This document shows positions 1 to 7,300 of a DNA stretch of 15,470 nucleotides, piece after piece; position 1 is the first letter of the stretch, and every line of letters begins with the position of its first letter. The stretch covers positions 1 through 15,470 of the forward strand of contig FR880245.1 in the NCBI GenBank assembly GCA_000435195.1, read 5' to 3'. This DNA comes from Clostridium sp. CAG:169. Its GTDB lineage: Bacteria > Bacillota > Clostridia > Oscillospirales > Ruminococcaceae. The notes under the pieces were generated by a model that was given only the letters and a program-made list of their open reading frames with translations, was not told the origin of the DNA and ran no database searches. A program made the translations under genes and the position numbers.

Positions 1-495
1 CAGCGCCGAAACCGCTTCTGCCACATTGCCGCTGCCATCGGAGAGCTGGTCTGCCACCTGGCTGACCTGTTGGAGCTGCTCGCTTAATTCCTCGTTCTTT
101 ACCTTGTCGCGCAGCTCCAGCAGGATGCGCTCCGCCAGCTTTTTGCCGACGCCTGCTGCGCGGGTCAGGCTTTTGACATCCTGCGAAACCAGTGCCAGCA
201 TCAGCTGGTCGGGCTTTAGTTCCGAAAGGATTGCCAGCGCCACCTTGGGTCCCACGCCGCTGACCGAGGTCAGACGACAAAAGCATTTTTTCTCGGACAG
301 GGTGGAAAAGCCAAACAAATCCACAGCGCCTTCGCGCACATTCATGTATGTATACAGCATGACCTCGGTTCCCTTTTGCGGCAGGGAATTGAGGGTGGTC
401 CTGGTGGTGCTGCACAGATACCCCACACCGGCGCACTCGACGACCACTGTGTTTTCTGCTGTTTCGATCAGCTTTCCTCTAAGGCTGTAAATCAT
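1..495 (-). CDS. ruvA: Holliday junction branch migration protein RuvA (3' end cut by window edge)
   Basis: RuvA binds Holliday junctions as a tetramer and loads the RuvB helicase for branch migration in recombinational repair. Read on the minus strand from ATG at 495, 165 codons are visible with no stop before the edge. The product starts MIYSLRGKLIE, the usual opening of the OB-fold domain (about residues 1-62). Two helix-hairpin-helix motifs follow, with GVGPKVALAILS near residues 95-106 and GVGKKLAERILLEL near 115-128, and then the Gln/Ser-rich flexible linker. About 35 residues of the C-terminal RuvB-binding domain should lie outside the window. The start is supported by AGGAGG seven bases upstream. 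It overlaps the end of ruvC by 17 bases, so the two are probably translationally coupled. ruvB would be expected next, beyond position 1. Confidence 0.96.
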   Translation of the reverse strand, partial: MIYSLRGKLIETAENTVVVECAGVGYLCSTTRTTLNSLPQKGTEVMLYTYMNVREGAVDLFGFSTLSEKKCFCRLTSVSGVGPKVALAILSELKPDQLMLALVSQDVKSLTRAAGVGKKLAERILLELRDKVKNEELSEQLQQVSQVADQLSDGSGNVAEAVSAL

Positions 496-1015
496 GGATG
501 GTCCTCCTCAGTTGCTGTTGATACCTTGTCTGATAATCCAATCCGCTGCCCGCACAATGGGCATGGCAGATTGCCAGTGCCAGTGCATCCGCCGTATCAT
601 CCGGTTTTGGCACCGATGGCAGACGCAGCAGGATGCGGGTCATCTCCATCACCTGCTTTTTTTCCGCCTTACCATATCCGACCACCGACTGCTTGACCTG
701 CATCGGTGTGTATTCATAGACCTGCATATTAGTCTGGGTCGCCGACAGCAGGATGACCCCGCGCGCCTGGGCGACGTCGATGCCGGTCGTCTTGTTGTTG
801 GTAAAGTACAGCTTTTCAATCGACAGCACATCGGGGTGGTACCGCTGTAAAACGGTCTGCATATCCTGATAAATCATCTCCAGCCGCTTGGGGAAATCCA
901 TCCCTGCCGGCGTAGTGATAGCTCCGTAGCCCTTGACACAAAAGCGGCTGCCGCTGTATTCCAGCACACCCCATCCTACAATCGCGTAGCCGGGGTCGAT
1001 GCCCAATATCGTCAA
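479..1015 (-). CDS. ruvC: Crossover junction endodeoxyribonuclease RuvC
   Basis: RuvC is the dimeric, Mg2+-dependent resolvase that nicks Holliday junctions after RuvAB branch migration. The 178-residue product has the RNase H-like fold signature: MTILGIDPGYAIVGWG at the N-terminus (first catalytic Asp in GIDPG), SIEKLYF near residue 66 (catalytic Glu), and a C-terminal KPDDTADALALAICHAH block holding the last acidic residues. Length is slightly above the family norm of about 160-175. The start is a TTG at 1015, chosen because AGGAGG (1023-1028) sits seven bases upstream and the next residues match the family start. It has its own promoter (1054-1082) and overlaps ruvA. No LexA/DinR-type operator was seen upstream. 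Confidence 0.96.
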   Translation of the reverse strand: MTILGIDPGYAIVGWGVLEYSGSRFCVKGYGAITTPAGMDFPKRLEMIYQDMQTVLQRYHPDVLSIEKLYFTNNKTTGIDVAQARGVILLSATQTNMQVYEYTPMQVKQSVVGYGKAEKKQVMEMTRILLRLPSVPKPDDTADALALAICHAHCAGSGLDYQTRYQQQLRRTIHDLQP

Positions 1016-1053
1016 TCTGCTGCCTCCTGTCCTATTTCAATTCATACCGCTTT

Positions 1054-1082
1054 ATTATAACACAACTTCTGCCACTCCACAA
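1054..1082 (-). promoter_or_regulatory. Sigma-A promoter of ruvCA
   Basis: Read on the minus strand: -35 TTGTGG (1077-1082), 17-base spacer, -10 TATAAT (1054-1059) preceded by TGT, i.e. an extended -10. Transcription would begin near 1047, giving a leader of about 30 bases before the TTG start of ruvC. The 13 bases TTTATTATAACAC (plus strand, 1051-1063) recur exactly at the hprK promoter. Confidence 0.75.
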
Positions 1083-1096
1083 TCTTTCCCCCTAAG

Positions 1097-1169
1097 AAAA
1101 ATCCAGAAAATTTGCACAGTGCAACCCACTGCGAATCAGCACTCTGCACAACCGGATTTTTTATGCACA
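1097..1169. repeat. Dyad-rich intergenic segment with three TGCACA motifs
   Basis: Between the terminator of the membrane-protein gene and the ruvC promoter lies a perfect inverted repeat TTGCACAGTGCAA (1112-1124). Outer arms AAAAATCC (1097-1104) and GGATTTTT (1154-1161) can pair around it. TGCACA occurs at 1113-1118, 1145-1150 and 1164-1169. The outer arms are followed by T residues on the plus strand, so part of this could act as a weak terminator for plus-strand transcription. It could also be a protein-binding site. No known operator consensus was recognised. Confidence 0.4.
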
Positions 1170-1198
1170 AAAAGAAGGAGCTGGCTTGCCAACTCCTT
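1169..1198 (-). terminator. Intrinsic terminator after the small membrane protein gene
   Basis: On the minus strand a 10-bp stem (AAGGAGTTGG with CCAGCTCCTT, one G-U pair) closes a CAAG tetraloop and is followed by CTTTTT. It lies 24 bases after the stop of the membrane-protein gene and insulates ruvC from it. Confidence 0.85.
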
Positions 1199-1222
1199 TC
1201 CATTATATTTGATTGGGATTTC

Positions 1223-1639
1223 CTATTCGCGGTTTTGTCGCTTCCATTCTCCCCACAGACGCATGGTCAAACCGGTGCCTCCCCAGAATAGAGCAAAGGT
1301 GTAGGCTGCCAAAGAACCGATGTGGATACCGGGCAGATGGCGCAACAGAAGCAGAATGCCCAAAACCATCAACGTTTCTGCCATGCTGCGGCACAGGATG
1401 AGCTGCAAAAAGCCCTCCGGTCGAAACAGTCGCAGTAACAAGGGGAAGAGTCTGCTTTTAAAGAGACTGAACAGCTCCTCGAGCACCAGAAAAATCAACA
1501 GGAAAAGGACAAACTGCCATGGACGGTCGCTTTGAAAGCCAAAGGCAAAAAAGAGCAGCCTTCCTCCTGCGAGCAGCACCAGAGCGCCCAGCAACAACAC
1601 CGTCATATTCCAAATCATGTCGGTCTGGTCTTTTCTCAT
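1223..1639 (-). CDS. Small hypothetical integral membrane protein (138 aa)
   Basis: Function not recognised. From ATG at 1639 the product has about four hydrophobic segments (roughly residues 12-34, 41-58, 77-98 and 106-127), joined by short charged loops such as FKSRLF and RLFRPEG. It ends in a basic tail, WGEWKRQNRE. The reading frame runs further upstream to 1867, but that extension lacks membrane or family character and covers the promoter. The 1639 start has GGAAGGGA upstream and lies about 30 bases after the predicted transcription start. It is transcribed alone: own promoter (1676-1704) and own terminator (1169-1198). It could be a small membrane subunit or an orphan; there is no motif to decide. 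Confidence 0.7.
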   Translation of the reverse strand: MRKDQTDMIWNMTVLLLGALVLLAGGRLLFFAFGFQSDRPWQFVLFLLIFLVLEELFSLFKSRLFPLLLRLFRPEGFLQLILCRSMAETLMVLGILLLLRHLPGIHIGSLAAYTFALFWGGTGLTMRLWGEWKRQNRE

Positions 1640-1675
1640 CTCCGGTCCCTTCCTTCTGTTCGAGTGTACATATAA

Positions 1676-1704
1676 AGGATACCAAATTTTTCTTCCGATG
1701 ACAA
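1676..1704 (-). promoter_or_regulatory. Sigma-A promoter of the small membrane protein gene
   Basis: Minus strand: -35 TTGTCA (1699-1704), 17-base spacer, -10 TATCCT (1676-1681) with TGG just before it (extended -10). The predicted transcription start near 1669 gives a leader of about 30 bases to the ATG at 1639. This argues against the longer reading frame starting at 1867. Confidence 0.7.
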
Positions 1705-1749
1705 GCATCTGCGGGCTGTTCATATGGAGAATTGTGCAGACCACATTCA

Positions 1750-1777
1750 GACAACCTGCACAGAAGTACAAGTTGTC
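1750..1777. other. 12-bp stem-loop between the FNT gene and the membrane protein gene
   Basis: Arms 1750-1761 and 1766-1777 pair completely (with G-U pairs on the minus-strand RNA) around a four-base loop. It lies 23 bases after the FNT stop and upstream of the next promoter, where a terminator is expected. No T-run follows on either strand, so it is not a textbook intrinsic terminator. It may protect the mRNA 3' end or help pausing. Confidence 0.5.
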
Positions 1778-1799
1778 GATTGCGAATTCGTCCGTTGAC

Positions 1800-2441
1800 C
1801 TACCCTTTTTGTACTGAACAGAGCTTTTTGACCACTTCCGGCAGCAAACCTCCGGCAAAATTACCAAGGCTCATCACCAGCAGGTACAACAGGGTGTGCA
1901 GACTCCAGACGTTTGCCACGCTGAAGTAGAACATATTGGCAACACAATGCTCAAAGCCTGCCAGAATGAACACCATCACACCCAAAAAGATGGCAAGATA
2001 TTTTCCCAGCGGATGCGGGTTGTTCTTGTAATTTTCCACCGCAATATAAATCATCAGGTTACACAGCACCGAAAGGATGAAGATGCTCAACAGCGAATCG
2101 TTCAGCTTTGCCTGGCACAAACCCTGTGCCTTTTCTGCCAACGCTGCTCCTGCGCGGGTCAGGCGCAGTCCATAGCCGACCAGTGCAGTACCGATGAGGT
2201 TGCCTGCCCAAATCTGACCCAACCACAGCAGGTATTTTCCCTTTTGATTGCTGTCCAGCAGGTAGCAGACCTTGCCGGTATAGAGGTAATATCCCAGTGT
2301 GCAGATGGTAAACAAGCCTGCCGAAAACAGGGCCGCACCCACCACCTTGTTGTCCACGCTGAGGTTGACAGCGCCGCCAACGGCAATACAGATTCCTGCC
2401 ATCACAGAACGAAGCCATGTTTCTTTTGCTCCCAATTTCAA
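1800..2441 (-). CDS. Formate/nitrite transporter (FNT) family anion channel, short form
   Basis: FNT proteins are pentameric inner-membrane channels for small anions (formate, nitrite, hydrosulfide, lactate). This 213-residue product has the six-helix plan: TM1 near 12-27, TM2 with AALFSAGLFTICTLG then YLYTGKV (the LFTG-like broken-helix motif), TM3 WAGNLIGT near 78-85, TM4 near 117-135, TM5 with GFEHCVANMFYF (pore His about residue 165), and TM6 SLGNFAGGLL. It is much shorter than FocA (about 285 aa), lacking the N-terminal cytosolic helix and long C-tail. Substrate cannot be told; formate is plausible in a fermenter. The start is a TTG at 2441, preceded closely by GAGGG; a second TTG six bases on (2435) has roomier spacing and may be the real start. 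Own promoter at 2493-2521. Confidence 0.88.
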   Translation of the reverse strand: MKLGAKETWLRSVMAGICIAVGGAVNLSVDNKVVGAALFSAGLFTICTLGYYLYTGKVCYLLDSNQKGKYLLWLGQIWAGNLIGTALVGYGLRLTRAGAALAEKAQGLCQAKLNDSLLSIFILSVLCNLMIYIAVENYKNNPHPLGKYLAIFLGVMVFILAGFEHCVANMFYFSVANVWSLHTLLYLLVMSLGNFAGGLLPEVVKKLCSVQKG

Positions 2442-2465
2442 CTACCCTCTTTCAGTCAAAATGCG

Positions 2466-2480
2466 GCTGCACCTTGCAGC
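2466..2480 (-). other. Small hairpin in the FNT leader
   Basis: GCTGCA and TGCAGC pair perfectly around a three-base loop in the 5' leader, about 25 bases upstream of the TTG start and downstream of the promoter. It may influence translation or mRNA stability; no riboswitch family was recognised. Confidence 0.4.
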
Positions 2481-2492
2481 TGTCTAAATCCT

Positions 2493-2521
2493 ATCATAGC
2501 AAACTCGCCTGTATTTCGCAA
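2493..2521 (-). promoter_or_regulatory. Sigma-A promoter of the FNT channel gene
   Basis: Minus strand: -35 TTGCGA (2516-2521), 17-base spacer, -10 TATGAT (2493-2498). It lies downstream of the terminator of the CYTH gene, so the channel gene is its own unit with a leader of about 45 bases. Confidence 0.75.
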
Positions 2522-2566
2522 GAGAGATGCTGTATTTTCATCTGCTTTTCGCTTTTGTGACAAATC

Positions 2567-2607
2567 AAAAAACCGCCCTGTCACAGAAAAATTCTGCGAC
2601 AGAACGG
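2567..2607 (-). terminator. Intrinsic terminator after pfkA-CYTH unit
   Basis: A 15-bp stem (arms 2573-2587 and 2593-2607, with G-U pairs on the minus-strand RNA) encloses a five-base loop. It is followed on the minus strand by TTTTTT (2567-2572). It starts nine bases past the stop of the CYTH gene. Confidence 0.9.
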
Positions 2608-2615
2608 CTTTCTTT

Positions 2616-3104
2616 TTACAGTTCAAACGAAACGGTGATCTGCTGGCGCTTCCAGTAGCCGGACATCGAGTAGTACGGGTCCTCGGTGACGTCCTTGTGC
2701 AGGAAGGCAGGCATCTCAAACGCCTTTGCCTCCTCCACGCTGGCAAACTCCACCTCGGCATAAGCAAACTTGCCGTCCACCATACTGCACTCCAGCAGAT
2801 GTCCATCCGGCAGGCGGTAGACCCGATAGTCCTTATGGATCATCGGGATAGGCAGCATTGCCTCCAGCGCAGAAAATTCCTGTGGAGTCAGCTCCTTTTC
2901 GATTTCCTCCCGTGCCAGCTTTCCCTTGCCTTTGATGCACAGGATATAGTCGGTGTGTCCGTCGGAAAAATCCCGCTTGCGGATGCGCACCACCGGTGTT
3001 GCCGCACTCAGGTAACCCTGCCAGCTTTGTGCCTGTTTGACCAGCGGCAGTCCCAGCGCATCGATTTCCTTCCAATCAATCAAAAATTTGCGTTCGATCT
3101 CCAT
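2616..3104 (-). CDS. CYTH domain protein (triphosphate tunnel metalloenzyme)
   Basis: CYTH proteins form an eight-stranded tunnel lined with acidic and basic residues that binds triphosphates with a divalent metal. Known members include inorganic tripolyphosphatase, thiamine triphosphatase and class IV adenylate cyclase. This 162-residue protein has the hallmark ExExK (MEIERK, E2/E4/K6), paired arginines VVRIRKR (R40, R42), KGKGKLAREEIEKEL (basic and acidic tunnel strands, about 58-72), YRVYR (R94), and AYAEVEF (E117, E119). Length is normal for the stand-alone bacterial type. The likely activity is tripolyphosphate or NTP hydrolysis, but the substrate is not decided by sequence. The start has GGAGG eight bases upstream. 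It lies 28 bases after pfkA and ends at a strong terminator, so it is the second gene of a pfkA unit. Confidence 0.87.
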   Translation of the reverse strand: MEIERKFLIDWKEIDALGLPLVKQAQSWQGYLSAATPVVRIRKRDFSDGHTDYILCIKGKGKLAREEIEKELTPQEFSALEAMLPIPMIHKDYRVYRLPDGHLLECSMVDGKFAYAEVEFASVEEAKAFEMPAFLHKDVTEDPYYSMSGYWKRQQITVSFEL

Positions 3105-3132
3105 AAGAACTTCCTCCCACAGTTTCCTGTTT

Positions 3133-4110
3133 TTAGATGTTGATGGTATCGTTGACCTCCAGCAGCTTCGGGTCCAGATCCTTGTGCATGGTCAGCGCCT
3201 CGAGTATGTCATAATCGGTGATCTGAGAATCCTTCTGAATCACCACGCGGTTGCCGATGCCCTGCTCGAGCAGGTCGACTGCATAGCAGCCCATCCGGCT
3301 GGCAACGATTCGGTCGGTTGCAGTCGGTGTGCCTCCGCGCTGGATGTGTCCCAGAACGGTGGCGCGGGATTCCACGCCGGTTTTCTCTTCGATGTACCTT
3401 GCCAGACGATGTACGTCGGTGATGCCCTCCGACACGATGATGATAAAGTTGTGCTTGCCGGTGCGCAGGGTGGTGTTCATCTTTTCGATGATGTCGCGGT
3501 CTACATCGAACCCAATCTCGTTGACCCAGCAGGCGGTGCCGCCGCAGGCTACGCTTGCGTACAGCGCCAGATGTCCTGCACCATGACCCATGACCTCGAC
3601 CACCGAGCAGCGGTCGTGGGACTCGGAGGTATCGCGCAGACGGTCGATGGCTTCCACCGCTGTGTTCAGCGCGGTATCAAAGCCAATCGTATAGTCGGTG
3701 CAGGCAATGTCGTTGTCGATGGTGCCCGGGATACCGATACAAGGGATGCCTTTTAAGGAAAGAGCGCGCGCACCCATGAAAGAACCGTCGCCGCCGATGA
3801 TGACCAGACCGTCGATTCCCAGCTCCTTACAGACACCTACTGCCTGCATCTGTCCTTCTTCGGTTTTAAACTCGTTGCAGCGGGCAGTCAGCAGCATGGT
3901 GCCGCCGCGATGCAGCACATTTGAAACCGAGCGAATGTTCATTTCGAACATATCGCCGTTGATCAATCCGTTGTATCCTCTGCGGATTCCCATGACCTGC
4001 ATATTTTTTTTGATTGCTGTTCTGACAACTGCACGAACAGCCGCATTCATTCCTGGAGCGTCACCGCCGCTGGTTAAAACGCCGATGACCTTCTGTTTTT
4101 TTTCATTCAT
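3133..4110 (-). CDS. pfkA: ATP-dependent 6-phosphofructokinase
   Basis: It phosphorylates fructose 6-phosphate to the 1,6-bisphosphate, the committed step of glycolysis. The protein is a cytosolic tetramer, and 325 residues is close to the norm of about 320. The N-terminal VLTSGGDAPGMNAAVR binds ATP. GGDGS (106-110) carries the Gly that marks ATP rather than pyrophosphate dependence. PGTIDND (128-134) holds catalytic Asp132, and GHIQRGG (254-260) holds sugar-phosphate binding residues. The conserved MGR motif (Arg171 in E. coli numbering) reads MGH here (His176), an oddity discussed in the findings. The start ATG has GGAGG six bases upstream. It sits 202 bases after dnaE with its own strong promoter and is followed closely by the CYTH gene rather than by pyruvate kinase, a common neighbour in Firmicutes. 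Confidence 0.97.
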   Translation of the reverse strand: MNEKKQKVIGVLTSGGDAPGMNAAVRAVVRTAIKKNMQVMGIRRGYNGLINGDMFEMNIRSVSNVLHRGGTMLLTARCNEFKTEEGQMQAVGVCKELGIDGLVIIGGDGSFMGARALSLKGIPCIGIPGTIDNDIACTDYTIGFDTALNTAVEAIDRLRDTSESHDRCSVVEVMGHGAGHLALYASVACGGTACWVNEIGFDVDRDIIEKMNTTLRTGKHNFIIIVSEGITDVHRLARYIEEKTGVESRATVLGHIQRGGTPTATDRIVASRMGCYAVDLLEQGIGNRVVIQKDSQITDYDILEALTMHKDLDPKLLEVNDTINI

Positions 4111-4140
4111 AAAAATCCTCCATTTCCATGCGGGTTTACC

Positions 4141-4177
4141 TACACAGAATTGTTTTGTACACAGACCGTTTGCCTGC
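4141..4177. repeat. Short repeats in the pfkA leader
   Basis: TACACAGA occurs at 4141-4148 and again at 4158-4165 (17-base period). TTGCCTGC at 4170-4177 is the inverse of the octamer over the pfkA -35 box (4225-4232). These could be operator half-sites, or chance. No CcpA cre site was recognised. Confidence 0.3.
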
Positions 4178-4203
4178 GTTTTCCCTTTTTCTCACCAATT
4201 TTA

Positions 4204-4232
4204 ATTATAGAACATTTCTTCTGTGCAGGCAA
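4204..4232 (-). promoter_or_regulatory. Sigma-A promoter of pfkA
   Basis: Minus strand: -35 TTGCCT (4227-4232), 17-base spacer, -10 TATAAT (4204-4209). Predicted start near 4197 gives a leader of about 87 bases. The -35 overlaps GCAGGCAA (plus strand, 4225-4232), whose inverted copy TTGCCTGC lies at 4170-4177 in the leader. Confidence 0.8.
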
Positions 4233-4267
4233 GGGGATGCTTGACAAAAAAATAACTAAAACCCTTC

Positions 4268-4288
4268 ACAAAAATGACAGATTTTTGT
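4268..4288 (-). terminator. Weak A/T-rich hairpin after dnaE
   Basis: ACAAAAAT and ATTTTTGT form a perfect but A/T-rich 8-bp stem with a five-base loop, 24 bases past the dnaE stop. T-rich stretches follow only after several bases. It is a poor terminator at best, so read-through from dnaE into pfkA is possible. Confidence 0.3.
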
Positions 4289-4312
4289 ATCATCCATAAA
4301 AATGCGCACCCG

Positions 4313-7300
4313 CTACCGTTCCGGCTCCACCAGGACCACATTCTCGGTCCCGAGGATTCGCTCCAGCTGACAGTAAAGCGGTTTATTGAAGGTAATCCAC
4401 AGCCGCTGCGGTGCGCAGACCAGCTTCTGTGTATCCAAAAAGAAGAAGTAGACCGGCAGCTCCCCTTCAAAAATCTCCAGATACTGCTGTGACTTTGTAA
4501 ATTCCCGGCTCTGCTGGGAGGGCACACGAAGGTACAGTCCCGGGCGTCTGCCCTTCTTGCGGCGCACGACCTCCTGCTTTGCCGCTGACGGCGTCGGTTT
4601 TCTTTCCTGCGGCAGCTGTTCGGTTGGCTGTTGAGAGCCTTCTTTGGTTTTAGGCTCAAGCACCTGCTGCGGAGGCGCTGCCATCCGGCAGACCAGTTTG
4701 GTTTCCTCATCCTCGCGGATGCTGAGCCTTGCCTCAACGTACAACACCTGATTTTCCTCCAACAGATAGCGATACTGCTCATAGGTCTGCGGAAAAACCA
4801 TCATCTCCATCGAGCCGCTGGTGTCCTCCAGTGTCACAAACGCCATATAGCCACGCTGTTTGAGCAAGCGGGTCTTTTTCTTGGTAACGATGCACAGCAC
4901 CTTGACGATGTCTCCGTCCTGATATTTTCCCGCGCTCATGTGAATCGGCTCATCGCTGTCGCTTTGAAGCTCCTCCAGCTCCACCGTGTGCAGTTGCTGG
5001 GCAACCTGCCGGTATTGTGCCAGCGGATGTCCCGACACATACAGCCCGGTGACCTCCTTTTCCATCGCCAGCTTCTGCTCCGGCGGAAACTCCTCCCGGT
5101 GTGGCAGAGTAAAGCTGTGTTTGGCATCGGTCAGCTCCGGGGTATCGAACAAGTTGAGCTGCCCTTCCAGATTGTTTTTATACCGGTCGTCAATATCGCT
5201 GACCAGAGCAGAATAGCCCTCCAACAACTCGCGGCGGTTATGTCCAAAGCTGTCCAGCGAACCGCATTTGATTAAACTTTCGATGGCACGGCGATTGAGG
5301 TCACAGCCGTACATCCGTTCACACAGGTCATCCAAATCATGAAACGGTCCGTTCTGGTCCCGCTCCCGAACCAGCTGCTCCATCACGCCCTTGCCCAGAT
5401 TTTTAACGCCCAAAAAGCCGAAGCGGATGCAGCCGTCCTCAACGGTGAAACCGGTACGGCTGTGGTTGATGTCCGGCGGCAGAATCTTGATTTTCAGCTG
5501 TTCACACTCCTTGAGGTAGCTGAGCATCTTGTCGGTGTTGTCTAAAATGCTGGTCAGCAAAGCAGCCATATACTCCATCGGGTAGTGTGCCTTGAGGTAG
5601 GCAGTGCGGTAGGCAACGATGGCGTAGGCTGCCGCATGGGATTTATTGAAGGCGTAGGAGGCAAAGGAGCTCATCTCGTCAAACAGCTCGTTTGCTACCT
5701 GCTCACTGATGCCGTTGGCAACACAGCCGACACACTCGACCGAGCCGTCCTCCTTTTTGGCTCCCCAGATAAAGTTTTTGCGCTCCTGCTCCATGACCTC
5801 GTGCTTCTTTTTGGACATGGCGCGGCGCACCAGGTCCGCCCGTCCGTAGGAATAGCCAGCCAGCTTGCGGCAGATCTGCATGACCTGCTCCTGATAGACG
5901 ATACATCCGTAGGTGACATCCAGAATACCTTTTAGCAGCGGTGTCTTGTAGGTAATCTCCTGCGGATTGTGGCGGTTGCGGATGTACTTTGGAATAGAAT
6001 CCATCGGACCCGGGCGGTACAGGGAGATGACCGCAATCAAATCCTCCACCGATTCCGGTTTCAGCTGCACCAGCACCTGGCGCATACCCGAGGACTCGAA
6101 CTGGAAAACGCCCTTTGCCTGCCCTTTGGACATCATCTCAAAGGTCTGCGGGTCGGACAGGGAGATCTTTTCGATGGAAAAATCAGGATGGTGGCGGCGG
6201 ATCATCTTTTCTGCATCGGCAATGACCGTCAGGTTGCGCAGTCCCAAAAAGTCCATCTTCAAAAGTCCCAGTTCTTCCAGGGTGGTCATGGTATACTGGG
6301 TGACAATCGCCTCATCATTTTTGGAAAGCGGCACATACTTTTCCACCGAGTCTCGCGCAATCACAACGCCCGCTGCGTGGGTGGAGGCGTGGCGCGGCAT
6401 CCCTTCGATTTTTAAGGCGTGGTCGATCAGCTCTTTGACCTGCGGGTCACTTTCGTACATGATGCGCAGGTCAGGGGAGCGTTCCAGCGCTTTTTCGATG
6501 GTCATATGCAGCTCCATCGGGATGGCTTTTGCTACCTTGTCCACCTTTTGATAGTCCATACCCATCACCCTGCCGACGTCGCGTATCCCGCCGCGGGCTG
6601 CCATCGTGCCAAAGGTGATGATCTGTGCCACCCTGTCCTTGCCGTACTTTTGGATGACATAGTCGATGACCTCTTCCCTGCGTTCATAGCAGAAGTCGAT
6701 GTCAAAGTCGGGCATACTGACCCTTTCCGGGTTGAGGAAGCGCTCGAACAGTAGATTGTATTTCATCGGGTCGATGCCGGTGATGCCAATACAGTAGGCA
6801 GCGATGCTGCCCGCGCCGGAGCCTCGTCCCGGTCCGACCGGGATGCCGTGGCGCTTGGCGTAGTCGATAAAATCCCAGACAATCAGGTAATAATCGACAT
6901 ATCCCATCTTTTCGATGACCGACAGCTCATACTCCAGCCGCTCCCGATACTCCTGCGGCGCATCCGTTCCATAGTGCCGCTCAAAGCCTTCCCAGCACTT
7001 TTCGCGGAAGAACGCCACATTTTCCTTTCCGTCGGGCACCTCAAAGCGAGGAAGGATGTGGTGCCCAAAGGTAAACTCCACCTGACAGCGGCGGGCAATG
7101 GCGACGGTGTTGTCCAGCGCCTGCTGGATGACCTTTTCGTCGAAGATACACTCGCGCATCGCCTGCTCCATCTGCTGTCGGCTCTTGACATAAAACTCCT
7201 CGGTTTCAAACTCCATTCCGTTGTCCTCTGAGAGGGTGTGGTTGGTCTGGATGCAGATGAGGATTTTCTGGGTCAGGCTGTCCTCTTTGGTCAGGTAGTG

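Noticed and set aside
1016..1168. SOS (LexA/DinR) box controlling ruvCA
   Set aside because: No GAAC-N4-GTTC type site was found near the promoter.
1640..1867. N-terminal extension of the small membrane protein
   Set aside because: It covers a good promoter and a stem-loop and lacks a ribosome binding site; the ATG at 1639 fits better.
1896..3143. A 415-codon plus-strand open frame
   Set aside because: It lies antisense to the FNT and CYTH genes, has no family character, and crosses their terminator and promoter.
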